Assembly (NCBI RefSeq): GCF_029892685.1
Contig: NZ_JARXVD010000017.1
Coordinates: 62,001-126,000, forward strand
Length of the DNA stretch: 64,000 nucleotides
DNA from: Mycobacterium sp. OTB74
GTDB taxonomy: Bacteria > Actinomycetota > Actinomycetes > Mycobacteriales > Mycobacteriaceae
Direction: 5' to 3'
The notes under the pieces are model-generated. The model was given only the letters and a program-made list of their open reading frames with translations, searched no databases and had not been told where the DNA came from. Positions 55,238 through 64,000 of the stretch are shown here, in pieces. The position numbers and the translations under genes were made by a program. How positions within the stretch are numbered: the first letter of the stretch is position 1; each line of letters starts with the position of its first letter.

Positions 55238-56460
55238 TTCACAGACCTCTCGCGATTGTGAACGGTGACCAGCAGTGGGTCCGGTGGACGAAGGACGAAC
55301 TTGAATTCGGGGCAGAGGTCGTCGATGCCGGCGACCGGCCTGAACGTGAATTGCCTGGCCAGACGGGACAGGATCAGCTGCGCCTCGTCCAGTGCATAGG
55401 TGGTGCCGATACAGAACCGTGGTCCCGCGCCGAAGGGGATGTAGGCGTACCGGTGCGGCAACGACCTCCGCCGCCTCAGCCCGAATCTCCCAGGCTCGAA
55501 TCGGTCTGGATTGGGCCACCATTGGGGATGGCGGTGCAGCAGAAATGGGCTGATCACCACCGTGGTGCCGGCGGCGATGTCAACGCCGCCGATCTGGTCG
55601 TCAACAGCCGCCTCTCGGCTGATGATCCACGCGGTGGGATATAGCCGCAGGGTCTCCTGCACAACCGCCCGGGCGAAGTCGGCTGAGTGCGCCACGCGCG
55701 CATAGATCTCCGGGTGCTGCATCAGCAGCACCCAGGCCCAGTTGACCGTGTGAGCTGTGGTTTCAAAGCCTGCCATCAGCAGGGTGGTGATCTGGTTGGC
55801 GAGGACTGTCCTGTCCGCATGAGCGGGATCGCCAATCAATGCCTGCAAGACCGGACCGGGCGCGTGCTGGTGGCCGACGGCCTCAGTGATGGCGGCCAGT
55901 AGCGCCGCACGAGTGTCGGCGAGGTCGGCCGACTCGGGTGGTAATGACGAATTCGCTTCGCTGACAAGGTGACCCAGCCGACTGCACAGCGAACCGAACG
56001 GTTCGGATGGCAGGTTGAGCATCGCCTTGTTTGCGATGGCCAGGGTCAGTTCGGCGGTGAACGTCAGCAGGTTGACCGGCTCTCCGGACTTCGCATGACG
56101 GGCTAATACGGCCGCCCCATGTTCGAGGCATTCAACTGCGCTGGTCTTGAGGTAGCTGCTGTCGCGAAACAGCGGTGCCAGCAAGGCTCGTTGATCGGCC
56201 CACGCGTGTCCCGCCGCGGTGACGATGCCGTCGGCGATGTTGTCACGGAAGTGACGGTGGGTGGCAGTGGTTTTGGTGTAGTTCACGGCAGACGTGGTCA
56301 GCACGTGCCGGGCGAAGTCAGGGGTGTTCAACACCAGGATCGACTCGCCACCCATGTTGAGGCTTATCGAGTTCACCTTGCGTCCGGCGAGTCTGACCAA
56401 CAGCGACTCCCGATGCGGCGCCGCATTCGATGATGCGGCCACATCTAGTGGGCAGGTCAC
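55234..56460 (-). CDS. cytochrome P450
   Basis: 408 aa. I-helix oxygen-binding AGFETTAHT, K-helix ETLR, and heme loop FGAGPRFCIG with Cys thiolate about residue 350. Its stop overlaps the ACP start. By analogy with P450s acting on acyl-ACP (BioI type) the substrate is proposed to be the acyl chain loaded by the FAAL. No redox-partner genes lie in this cluster. First gene of the four-gene unit. CYP family not assigned. Confidence 0.9.
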   Translation of the reverse strand: MTCPLDVAASSNAAPHRESLLVRLAGRKVNSISLNMGGESILVLNTPDFARHVLTTSAVNYTKTTATHRHFRDNIADGIVTAAGHAWADQRALLAPLFRDSSYLKTSAVECLEHGAAVLARHAKSGEPVNLLTFTAELTLAIANKAMLNLPSEPFGSLCSRLGHLVSEANSSLPPESADLADTRAALLAAITEAVGHQHAPGPVLQALIGDPAHADRTVLANQITTLLMAGFETTAHTVNWAWVLLMQHPEIYARVAHSADFARAVVQETLRLYPTAWIISREAAVDDQIGGVDIAAGTTVVISPFLLHRHPQWWPNPDRFEPGRFGLRRRRSLPHRYAYIPFGAGPRFCIGTTYALDEAQLILSRLARQFTFRPVAGIDDLCPEFKFVLRPPDPLLVTVHNRERSVK

Positions 56461-56575
56461 TTTTCCTCCAAGGCCGTCGTGAGACCGATGGCGACCATCG
56501 GGCCAATTACCACTGCGACGCTGCAGAACTCGAACGTAAATCGGTGGAGTTCAAAGGGCGCGAGTAGTGCTCTAC

Positions 56576-57277
56576 TCACATTTCGACGTTTTTCTCCGCA
56601 CGTCCTCGTTCATGACTACGTGGGGGCGTCACCTGTCCGCGCATCGATACTCCGGGCTTGTCGTTTCCGATGATTTGCTGCAATCGCCGTCGACCCTGGG
56701 GCGTCAGTCCGACGTCCCGGACGTCGGGCCATGAGTCGATCTCGGCCAATGTGTCATTGCACCACCGAATGATCAGCTGGTTGAACTCGTCATAGAAGGT
56801 AATGAGCGGGGCGATGAGGTGCAGCCGCTCCGGAAACGGCCCTCCCGTCGCGAGTAGGTCGGCGACGAGCGGTACCCCCGCTGCACGAACCTCGTGCGCT
56901 TGCCGCGCAACAGCTTGTAATGCGGTTCGAAGATCGTCACTGTTGCCCTGGTCGCCCAGCAGCAGGCGCAGCATGCCCTCGACCTCCAGGGTTACGGGGG
57001 CGGGTTCAGTGCCGAGCCACTCCTGCAGCGCCTCCCGGCCCTGCTCGGTGATTGTGTAGCGGGTGCGTTGTTTGTGCCCCTTACGGCCCTCTACCACTTC
57101 AGCTTCGGCGTGTCCGCGCGCGACGATGCGCTTGAGTTCGGCATACAAGTGGGCTTCCGAGCGGGGCCAGAACCAGTGCAAGCTGCGCCGCGACTGCGCG
57201 ACCAATTCGTAGGCCGTCCAGGACTGCATGCCCAGGAGGCCAAGGATTGCAAACGAGGTGGGGGTTGGTGGTGACAT
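56576..57277 (-). CDS. PadR-family transcription regulator
   Basis: 233 aa. Winged HTH (SFAILGLLGMQSWTAYELVAQSR; EAHLYAELKRIVARGHAE; RYTITEQGREALQEW), followed by a long helical C-terminal domain of the PadR/Vir type. ATG 57277 is the end of a region reading through a palindromic promoter. Upstream of the P450 operon on the same strand and divergent to the gene at 57340; likely represses one or both and itself. Confidence 0.85.
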   Translation of the reverse strand: MSPPTPTSFAILGLLGMQSWTAYELVAQSRRSLHWFWPRSEAHLYAELKRIVARGHAEAEVVEGRKGHKQRTRYTITEQGREALQEWLGTEPAPVTLEVEGMLRLLLGDQGNSDDLRTALQAVARQAHEVRAAGVPLVADLLATGGPFPERLHLIAPLITFYDEFNQLIIRWCNDTLAEIDSWPDVRDVGLTPQGRRRLQQIIGNDKPGVSMRGQVTPPRSHERGRAEKNVEM

Positions 57278-57284
57278 CACCCCA

Positions 57285-57312
57285 TTGATATTACTCCAGT
57301 TTGGAGTAATAT
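57285..57312 (+). promoter_or_regulatory. sigma-A-like promoter of the 57340 gene
   Basis: TTGATA (57285-57290), 16-nt spacer, TAATAT (57307-57312), near consensus for the housekeeping sigma factor, with the operator overlying its spacer and -10. A TAATAT on the opposite strand (57288-57293) could serve the PadR gene. Confidence 0.65.
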
Positions 57313-57330
57313 CACTCCAAACTGGAGTAA
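57291..57330. promoter_or_regulatory. 40-bp palindromic operator, PadR candidate site
   Basis: Perfect 17-bp inverted arms (57291-57307 and 57314-57330) around a 6-bp centre. Each arm itself contains ACTCCA-N3-TGGAGT, a mini-palindrome, so two dimers could bind. It overlaps the promoter to the right and lies 14-53 nt upstream of the PadR start. Confidence 0.85.
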
Positions 57331-57339
57331 GGAGTCGAG

Positions 57340-58161
57340 ATGGACAATGACGGATTCGTCCCATTGGTCGACACGTCGCGCGACGAACTTCGGGAGCGCA
57401 TTGCATTGGCGGGCAACCGATTCGATACCTTGGTACGTGACACTGACCCGAGACTGCAACCAAGACGATCGCACTGGACGGTCCAACAGACTGTCGCCCA
57501 CGTCGTGACCCTTGGGCGTCGGTATCAGCAAGTGGCCCGCGGCGGCGAGTACCGTCACGCCGTTGATCCTGCAGACATTGCCAACGTCAACCAGTCGGAA
57601 CTCGAGGCGGCAATAGCACCAATCCCCGAACTTGCCGACGAACTCCTCACGCTCTCAAGGGAACTCGAAGGCTTCTTCGACGCCAACACCAACGACCAGC
57701 CGACGCTTCCATTCCATGGATTCGGCATGATGTCCGGCAATACCGCGCAGACTAACTGGCTCGGCGAATTCCTGCTCCATGGCGAAGACATCGCGAAGAC
57801 GGCAGGCACCAACTGGGAGTTGACCGAACGCGATATGGCTCTGGTGCTGCGCGGCGCACGAGAGATGGCTCCGCTGTACCTCCGTGCGGACATTCCGGCG
57901 AATGTCGAAGTTTGTGTCGCCGTGGAGATTCCAGATGCGCGACCATATCTACTCCGAATCGATCACGGTGCGGCCGAGATGCGTGAACGCCGACCCACCG
58001 ACCGCCCCGATGCGATAGTTCGGGTCCCCGCTTCAACCATGACGCAGTTGCTCTACCAACGCATCGGCCAGCTCAGCGCGATCGGTCGTGGTCTGCGAAT
58101 GGCCGGTGGCCGGCGACCGTGGCGGGCACTGAAGTTGATGACGTACTTCCAACGCCCCTGA
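57340..58161 (+). CDS. DinB/maleylpyruvate isomerase N-terminal domain protein
   Basis: 273 aa. Four-helix DinB-like domain (about 10-160) with conserved His in HWTVQQTVAHVV and LLHGEDIAKT, as in mycothiol-dependent maleylpyruvate isomerase-like enzymes, plus a C-terminal SCP2-like part (about 175-273). Probable thiol-dependent isomerase or detoxification enzyme. Starts 9 nt after the 40-bp operator with no separate leader beyond GGAG; evidently regulated by the adjacent PadR. Confidence 0.75.
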   Translation: MDNDGFVPLVDTSRDELRERIALAGNRFDTLVRDTDPRLQPRRSHWTVQQTVAHVVTLGRRYQQVARGGEYRHAVDPADIANVNQSELEAAIAPIPELADELLTLSRELEGFFDANTNDQPTLPFHGFGMMSGNTAQTNWLGEFLLHGEDIAKTAGTNWELTERDMALVLRGAREMAPLYLRADIPANVEVCVAVEIPDARPYLLRIDHGAAEMRERRPTDRPDAIVRVPASTMTQLLYQRIGQLSAIGRGLRMAGGRRPWRALKLMTYFQRP

Positions 58162-58291
58162 GCGACGGAACGGTCCCTGCTGACCCGGGCTTCACCCCGG
58201 ATTCAAACCTCAAATAGCTGATCAATGTCGCCTCACACACGGCAGACACACGTCACGCAGCTGTCCCCAGGACCCAAATCGGCATAGCCAC

Positions 58292-61200
58292 TCACGGCAT
58301 TACGTCGGACCACTCGATATGCGCTTGAAAGTCAATGGCTTTCGCCATGTCCCGATAGCAATCCCGCAACTGCGCATACGTTGCCTCATCGCCGCGGGCC
58401 CGTGCCAGCAGAGCCCGGAGCCGCAGCAGCCAGATGTCGCGGGGCACGTGAGGCTCGTCGGGTTGAGCGGTCGCCAATCGCTGGATCGCACCCGCCGCCT
58501 CGGCTACGTCGCCGTCGCCTCCGCGGTCCAGCAGCGTCTCCACCAGAACACCTATCGCAGGAACACCCCAGGACAGCAGCTGTCCTTGGTGTGCCAGCTG
58601 GTCGGTGGCAGCACGCAGCAGCGCGATGGCGTCGTTGTGGTCTCCACGACGAGCCATGTCACGCGCCGAGTAGACGTCGATGAGCGGTAACTCGCCAAGG
58701 TTTTGTGCCTGACGGACGAACATCTCCCTGACCTTCGCCAGGAGTTTCAGTCCACGGTCCCGCTCGGCGGCCACCTCGCTCTGGACCAGCGCGACACCCA
58801 GCGTCACCCGGACCAAACCCAGCGCCAGATCATCACCGGATCGTTCGGCCTTGTGCAATGCAGCCGTGATCTCGCGCATCGCCGAATCGTCAGGCCTGAG
58901 CACGCCAAAAGCTATCCCCGCGAGGTAGGCATACGTCACGACAATGGCGTAGGACGTCGAGTCGGCATTTCGGGCCATGGCCAGGCTCTGCTGCTGGTCG
59001 TCCTGCCATCCGGAGCGACCCAGGCAATAGCCGGCGGTGGCCCGGGTCGCCAAGGCGATCGCCAACGGCGAGCCGAAAATCAAATTGCCCTTGTACGGGT
59101 CGCCGTCTGCCAGGTCGATAACCTGCTGAGACCACCGCAGCGCGTCACTCCACGCAGCGTTCTCGATCTTGGCGAAGATGGTGGCAGTGGACAGCGCCAC
59201 CAACAAGGTGGGATCGCCGATCGACTCGATGAGTGCCATGGCCTCCGACGCCAACTGCGACGCTTCGCGTACGCGGGCCCGGAAAACGTGATCCATCACC
59301 AAGCCCTCGGTCCCGATGGCCAGTGACGCCTTGTCCCCGGCCGCGCCGCACAGCTGCCGCAATTCTTCGAACCGGTCGCCAATCACGTTTTCGTGTGTGC
59401 GCCAGCCGATCCCGCACAACATGGTGCGCGGCGCAATCCGCATCGGGGCCCGGCCCTGATCCCGTGCGGGCAATGCGTCGGCGATCCGTCGGGCACGTTC
59501 CCAACTGACTCTTGCGGCATTGATGTCGCGGTTGGTTGCCCAGGCTGCCGCGCGCATGTGCCATCCGTAGGCGGCGTGCGCATCACCGGCGGCCTCCAGA
59601 TGCTCGGCGATCAGTGCAGAATTAACGTCCGCCGCGTTTCGGGCCCGGGCTTCGATGGCGGCGGCCAATCGCCGGTGCAGTTCGGAGCGATCGGATTTGA
59701 GTTGGGAGTCGTAGGCCACCTGGCGAATCAGCGGATGGCGGAATACGTACTGCCCTGCTTGGGCTACCCCTGCCTGATCGATCAGTTCGGCCGCGACAAG
59801 GTCCTCGATCCGGGGGTCGACTCCCAGCGTTTCGAGCAGGCTGGGATCAAACCGAGCGCCGATGACCGCCGCGGCTCTCAAGGTCCGCTTGGCTGCTGAG
59901 TCCAGCCGGTCGATGCGCGCCGCAATGGTCGCCTGCACAGTGGCCGGAACACTGACCTCGGCCGCCCCGACCGCCGAGATGTACGCACCCCGGCTTCCGT
60001 GCAGTACATGACGCTCGGCCAATTCGCGCACCATCTCCTCGGCGAAAAACGGATTACCCCCAGCGCGCTCGGCGATTATGGTGGCCAACCCCGTGACCGA
60101 CGGGTCCCTGCCGAGTAGCTCGGTGACCAGTACAGCGGTCTCCGGATCACTCAATGGCGCCAGCGCGATCCTGTGCGCACCGAGCACCCGGCTCAACACG
60201 CCCTGATACTCGGGACGGTAGCTGATCAGCATCAGCGAACGCGTCTGGTTAATCACTGCCACGAAGTCGGCGATCATGGATTCGCTGACCGCATCGATCC
60301 AGTGCACGTCCTCAACAACAAAGACCGCCGGGGCTTGGCGGGACAGCCACGCCGCATTGACCAGAGCGGTCAACCGCCGCCGGCGGGCATCGGGATCAAT
60401 CTTGGGCAGCGGCACCTCAGGATCAGCGATTCCCAGCAGGTCATCGACAAGCACCAAATCCTCAGGCTCAGCATCGGGCACCCGGGCCCGCACTTCCGCG
60501 CGGGCGGCCGCGGCATCCAGACCCGCCACCTCGAGGGCGGCCCTGAGCAACCGCGCCACCACGCGGAAAGCGATGTCGCTGGCGTGTGATTCGCAGAATG
60601 CGGTGAACACCTGCACGTCCCGGGCCGTTGCCTTTGCGGCGACCTCACGCACCAGCCGGCTCTTGCCGATTCCCGGTGACCCCACCACACAGACCACCGT
60701 GCCGTCACCATCGATGGCCCGTGCCAGCAGACCTTCAACGGCCGACATTTCCCATTGCCGGCCAACAAGATTCGGCTCAACGTGCTCAACGACGTAACGG
60801 CGTTCCTTCATGCCCAACAACCGATAGGCCGTCACAGCGTCGTCCGCGCCCTTGATGTGCACCAGCTCAGATTCGTCAAGAGTCGCCGCGTCCTGAACCA
60901 GCCGTGCGGTCGACTGACTGAGCATCACCCCACCTGCCTCGGCGACCGATTCCATCCGCTGGGCCGCGCCCACTTGCTCGCCAACCGGGATGTAACCGAA
61001 AGGTCCCGAACCCATTTCACCGGTGATCACCTCACCGGAGTTCAGTCCCACCCGCAGCCGGAGGTCCACGCCATCGTGCTCCCGGACTTGGACGGCAAGC
61101 CGCTTCGTCTGCTGCTGAATACCCAGGGCCGCCAGACAGGCGCGCACCGCGTGGTCCTCCAACGCCACCGGGGCGCCGAACACCGCCATGATCCCGTCAC

Positions 61201-61465
61201 CGGTGAACTGGTTCACCGTGCCGCCGTACCGGATGACCACGGCAGCGGCCCGATCCACCAACTGCGCCATGATCTCGCGCAACCGCTCAGCGCCCACCAC
61301 CGCAGCGATGTCCATCGAATGCACCACATCGGCAAAGAGCACTGTCACCTGCTTGTACTCCGCACGAGCGTCGCGCGCCACAACCGGCGCACCGCAGCCA
61401 TCACAGAATCTGGCACCCTCGCGCGGCGTTCTGCCACACGTGCGACACGCGGTCGCTGCGGTCAT
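58292..61465 (-). CDS. zinc ribbon + class III nucleotide cyclase + AAA ATPase + TPR regulator (copy 2)
   Basis: 1057 aa, same architecture and very similar sequence to the gene at 49408 throughout: zinc ribbon, cyclase (VTVLFADVVHSMD; GDGIMAVFGAP; RVGLNSGEVITGEMGS), STAND ATPase (VCVVGSPGIGKSRLVRE; FVVEDVHWID) and TPR-like repeats. Length differs by one residue. Same strand, about 8.9 kb apart, and the two bracket the P450/FAAL cluster. ATG 61465; the long frame begins exactly there. Confidence 0.85.
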   Translation of the reverse strand: MTAATACRTCGRTPREGARFCDGCGAPVVARDARAEYKQVTVLFADVVHSMDIAAVVGAERLREIMAQLVDRAAAVVIRYGGTVNQFTGDGIMAVFGAPVALEDHAVRACLAALGIQQQTKRLAVQVREHDGVDLRLRVGLNSGEVITGEMGSGPFGYIPVGEQVGAAQRMESVAEAGGVMLSQSTARLVQDAATLDESELVHIKGADDAVTAYRLLGMKERRYVVEHVEPNLVGRQWEMSAVEGLLARAIDGDGTVVCVVGSPGIGKSRLVREVAAKATARDVQVFTAFCESHASDIAFRVVARLLRAALEVAGLDAAAARAEVRARVPDAEPEDLVLVDDLLGIADPEVPLPKIDPDARRRRLTALVNAAWLSRQAPAVFVVEDVHWIDAVSESMIADFVAVINQTRSLMLISYRPEYQGVLSRVLGAHRIALAPLSDPETAVLVTELLGRDPSVTGLATIIAERAGGNPFFAEEMVRELAERHVLHGSRGAYISAVGAAEVSVPATVQATIAARIDRLDSAAKRTLRAAAVIGARFDPSLLETLGVDPRIEDLVAAELIDQAGVAQAGQYVFRHPLIRQVAYDSQLKSDRSELHRRLAAAIEARARNAADVNSALIAEHLEAAGDAHAAYGWHMRAAAWATNRDINAARVSWERARRIADALPARDQGRAPMRIAPRTMLCGIGWRTHENVIGDRFEELRQLCGAAGDKASLAIGTEGLVMDHVFRARVREASQLASEAMALIESIGDPTLLVALSTATIFAKIENAAWSDALRWSQQVIDLADGDPYKGNLIFGSPLAIALATRATAGYCLGRSGWQDDQQQSLAMARNADSTSYAIVVTYAYLAGIAFGVLRPDDSAMREITAALHKAERSGDDLALGLVRVTLGVALVQSEVAAERDRGLKLLAKVREMFVRQAQNLGELPLIDVYSARDMARRGDHNDAIALLRAATDQLAHQGQLLSWGVPAIGVLVETLLDRGGDGDVAEAAGAIQRLATAQPDEPHVPRDIWLLRLRALLARARGDEATYAQLRDCYRDMAKAIDFQAHIEWSDVMP

Positions 61466-61703
61466 CCGAACCTCCGTGCTTCCGACCCCCGGGGTTCCTC
61501 GTTTTTCAGCATCTCAGGTGACCATGCGATCTGGCGACCAATTCGCTGGCCAAACGGTGGGAAGGCGGATGCCTGTCGGCGCGAGCGCTACGTGACCCCA
61601 TGTCGGGTCTGGTGAAAGCGTTTGGCACTGTGATAGTTCGAACCAACCACAGGAGATGTGCCCACCCACTGGGAATCGGCACGCGAGACGATAGAGATAC
61701 AGC

Positions 61704-63107
61704 GTGGGCGACGTAAAGGGTTACGCACGCGAGTGGCTGCGCAGCGTGTTCACCGGGTGGCACCGGCCCACAACGCATCCGATCGATGACAGCGGTGAGG
61801 GCGCCGAGAGCGTGGTCGGGTTCGTCTTGGCAGCATCGATCGTCGGCGCGCTGACCGGCCTGGCCGCAGCCAGCTTTCGGCTCCTTTTGGACCATGCAAA
61901 CGAATTGCGCGACTCGCTGTCCGCCTGGGCCCACGACAGTTGGTCGGGCCTGGTTGTCGTCGTTGCCGTCTGCGCCCTATGCACGACGGCCGCCGCAGCA
62001 CTGGTGAAGCGCGTCGAACCGAACGCCGAGGGCAGCGGCATCCCACGCATCGAAGCCATTGTCGAGGGCCGTTCCGACCCGGACCGGTTCCGGGTCCTGC
62101 CGATCAAGTACATCGGTGGGCTGCTGTCCATCGGCGCTGGCCTGGCCCTGGGACGCGAGGGGCCGTCGGTACAGATGGGCGGGTCTATCGCGATGATCGT
62201 CGCCTCGGTAACGCGCCGATCCCAAGCAGATCTACGGATCCTGGCCGCCGGCGGGGCGGCTGCCGGCCTGGCGACTGCGTTCAACGCTCCCATCGCGGGC
62301 GGGGTGTTCGTTTTGGAGGAGTTGGTCAAACGTTTCGACCCGCGAACCACGGTCGCGACCCTGGTCGCATCCGCCTCCGGGTTCGCGGCGGCCTACCCAT
62401 TTGTCCACTCGCGCACCGAGCTACACACACCGCACCTCGATAATCCCCAGCTGGCCAACTCCGGTTGGGTGCTCGCGGTGGGCATCGTCACCGGAATTCT
62501 CGCTGTGCTCTACAACAAGGCAATCATTTTCGGGCTGCGGGTGACCGACGCCAGCCGATGGCCAGTCGAAGCGCGGGCCGCCGTCATCGGCACCGGCGTC
62601 GGCATCCTCGTCTGGCTTGCCCCGAACCTGGCCGGCGGCGGCGATAATCTCACCCAACAAGCACTCCTCGGTCAGGGCGCCATCGGAACCGTCACGGGAG
62701 CACTGATGCTGCGGTTCGTTCTCGGTGTCGCGTCATACGCCGCAGCGACTCCCGGCGGCCTGTTCGCGCCGATGCTCGTTCTGGGCGCCGACGCCGGGCT
62801 CATCGTCGGCCTGGTGGCCAACCACCTCACCCCGCATATGGCTCCCAACGCCGCAGCACTCGCACTTATCGGAATGGCCGCCTTCTTCAGCGCCAGCGTC
62901 CAGGCACCTATCACCGGCCTGATCCTTGCTACCGAACTCACCGGCACCACCAACCAACTGCCGCCCATGCTCGGCGCATGCGCCACCGCGCTCCTGGTTG
63001 CCATCGTTCTGCGATCGCGACCGATCTACGACCTGCTCACCGAACGGGCCGCCGCTAGCAATTCGTACAAGCCCCGGCGCGCCATTGACAATGGTGGTCA
63101 ATCCTGA
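61704..63107 (+). CDS. ClC-family chloride channel/transporter
   Basis: 467 aa integral membrane protein, about 11 helices. Anion-selectivity signatures GSGIPRIE, GREGPSVQMG (with the gating Glu) and GGLFAPML are present in order. Moves Cl- (or fluoride or another anion) across the inner membrane, maybe as a H+ antiporter. GTG 61704; the C-terminus is short with no CBS pair. Confidence 0.9.
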   Translation: MGDVKGYAREWLRSVFTGWHRPTTHPIDDSGEGAESVVGFVLAASIVGALTGLAAASFRLLLDHANELRDSLSAWAHDSWSGLVVVVAVCALCTTAAAALVKRVEPNAEGSGIPRIEAIVEGRSDPDRFRVLPIKYIGGLLSIGAGLALGREGPSVQMGGSIAMIVASVTRRSQADLRILAAGGAAAGLATAFNAPIAGGVFVLEELVKRFDPRTTVATLVASASGFAAAYPFVHSRTELHTPHLDNPQLANSGWVLAVGIVTGILAVLYNKAIIFGLRVTDASRWPVEARAAVIGTGVGILVWLAPNLAGGGDNLTQQALLGQGAIGTVTGALMLRFVLGVASYAAATPGGLFAPMLVLGADAGLIVGLVANHLTPHMAPNAAALALIGMAAFFSASVQAPITGLILATELTGTTNQLPPMLGACATALLVAIVLRSRPIYDLLTERAAASNSYKPRRAIDNGGQS

Positions 63108-63424
63108 CTTTCTACAGCCAATATCCCGAAATGTGGTCAACGGCATACAATTTGCCGAGTCGGCTCCAGATCACTGCAAATGAGTTGAATCAATGGTGCC
63201 TGTGAGGAGGCTCCACGCCGCAGAGAGCGGAGGGCCAAAGGCTTCGGAATTGTTTTTGATCTGCTGATTTGTGCAAGGCTGCAGACGTAGAGCATCGTTT
63301 TGACGAATAGCAGACAGCGTCAAACTATGGTTGGCGCCCATCTGCGATCATGTTGCTGGTGGCCCCGCATTGAATATCGCGCGATGCCAATGTTCGGACA
63401 AGCCGCCGGTAGCGTCCGGTCGTC
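63108..63424. other. 317-bp intergenic region, nothing firm
   Basis: No gene. GTGAGGAGGCTCCAC (about 63202-63216) holds an inverted GGAG/CTCC pair, and the stretch to 63240 is GC-rich and possibly structured. I could not match it to a known riboswitch. Confidence 0.35.
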
Positions 63425-64000
63425 ATGGGTAAAGACCAGTTAGCCAAGGGTCGGCGCCACCTTTCGGCAGCAGTCGCTGCGATCATCGTGCCTGCCACCG
63501 CAGTTGCCTTCGTCGGCGCAGACGACCGACCGGTCATCGAGCCTCACGCTCGGTGCTGCGCGGCGGTTGCCGCAGCGCCACCGCAGATGATCCCGCCGGC
63601 ACCGGCTGCGCGCCCCGTGCCTCCTCCACAAGTGCGGCACCCATTGCCCGCCGGCGTGGCGCCGGAGCGGGGGTTGCAGGTCGAAACCATTCTGGCCGCG
63701 CGTGCGGTCAGTGCCAGGTTCCCGCAGATTCTTACCATCGGCGGGGTCCGGCCCGATTCTTTGAAGTGGCACCCGGATGGCTTGGCCATCGACGTGATGC
63801 TGCCGAACTACGCGACTCCGGAGGGTAAGGCGCTCGGCGATCAGATCGTTGCGTTCGTCTTGGCCAACGCGGACCGATTCGATGTGAATCACGTGATCTT
63901 CCGGCAGGAGATGTACTTCAAAGGCGACTCGCACAAACGGATGTCAGACCGAGGTGGGATCACCGCCAATCACTACGACCACGTTCACATCGCAACGAAC
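63425..64000 (+). CDS. secreted protein with ARB_07466/VldE-like C-terminal domain (partial)
   Basis: Runs off the right edge; 192 codons visible. A cationic, hydrophobic N-terminus (HLSAAVAAIIVPATAVAFVGA), a Pro/Ala-rich linker (PPQMIPPAPAARPVPPPQV), then a compact domain (about residue 85 on) with SARFPQILTIGG, WHPDGLAIDVMLPNY and NHYDHVHIA: the His/Asp arrangement of the small zinc-dependent cell-wall domain common in actinobacterial exported proteins. Probably acts on peptidoglycan (inference). The end of the protein is not in the window. Confidence 0.75.
   Translation, partial: MGKDQLAKGRRHLSAAVAAIIVPATAVAFVGADDRPVIEPHARCCAAVAAAPPQMIPPAPAARPVPPPQVRHPLPAGVAPERGLQVETILAARAVSARFPQILTIGGVRPDSLKWHPDGLAIDVMLPNYATPEGKALGDQIVAFVLANADRFDVNHVIFRQEMYFKGDSHKRMSDRGGITANHYDHVHIATN

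Noticed and set aside
58162..58291. possible tRNA-like hairpin with TTCAAACC
   Set aside because: No acceptor or anticodon stem could be folded around it.

Overview
The window is typical high-GC mycobacterial chromosome, most likely from a fast-growing environmental Mycobacterium (Mycolicibacterium) species. Evidence for this is the GC-rich coding with many GTG starts, an F420-dependent LLM-class oxidoreductase, DUF732-type exported proteins, PHA metabolism genes, a SigB/SigF-type sigma factor, a PAS-ANTAR regulator, a HadA/HadB-type fused dehydratase and many tiny exported proteins. No rRNA, tRNA, CRISPR array, transposase or prophage gene was seen. I read 62 genes or gene remnants, covering nearly all of the window.

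Layout. 0.2-3.6 kb: an operon with a ferritin-like (putative diiron) protein, its likely 2Fe-2S reductase, an LLM oxidoreductase and an NTF2-like protein. 3.6-5.4 kb: a methyltransferase beside a damaged divergent pair (2OG-oxygenase fragment and start-less TetR). 5.4-11.3 kb: GDSL hydrolase and mostly exported or unknown mycobacterial proteins. 11.3-19.5 kb: UvrA-like ATPase, an Nramp-like transporter coupled to an MgtE-type sensor protein, and Tex. 19.7-23 kb: diguanylate cyclase, a serine deaminase remnant and a secretory lipase. 23.1-26.9 kb: GlxA-type regulator, a degenerate ABC ATPase and a YhgE/Pip membrane protein. 27-31.5 kb: PAS-ANTAR regulator, sigma factor, zinc-ribbon protein, cutinase and hemerythrin. 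31.6-36.4 kb: the three-gene N-acetylglutaminylglutamine amide (NAGGN) osmolyte operon. 37-41 kb: PHA synthase and depolymerase with a divergent CdaR/PucR regulator. 41-49.3 kb: HD, cupin and zinc-finger genes, then a histidine kinase and response regulator surrounded by five tiny exported proteins. 49.4-61.5 kb: a translationally coupled P450-ACP-thioesterase-FAAL cluster with PadR control, bracketed by two near-duplicate cyclase/AAA/TPR giants. 61.7-64 kb: a ClC channel and a partial secreted protein.

The most striking features are: (1) a perfect 190-bp inverted repeat (45164-45353 and 46676-46865) flanking the response regulator. Each arm holds the 5' leader and signal peptide of a small exported protein pointing inward, so recombination would both invert the regulator and swap the mature protein ends; (2) the compact P450/ACP/TEII/FAAL cluster, which looks like a self-contained acyl-ACP oxidation pathway, with a 40-bp palindromic operator over a sigma-A-like promoter next to its PadR gene; (3) a split magnesium-transporter-like pair (MgtE-type cytosolic sensor plus separate Nramp-like membrane protein); (4) an ABC ATPase with all nucleotide motifs lost, kept in tandem with a YhgE/Pip protein.

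Several loci show local deletion scars: the beheaded TetR/2OG pair, a frameshifted and truncated serine deaminase, and a hemerythrin gene that runs antisense into a cutinase gene.
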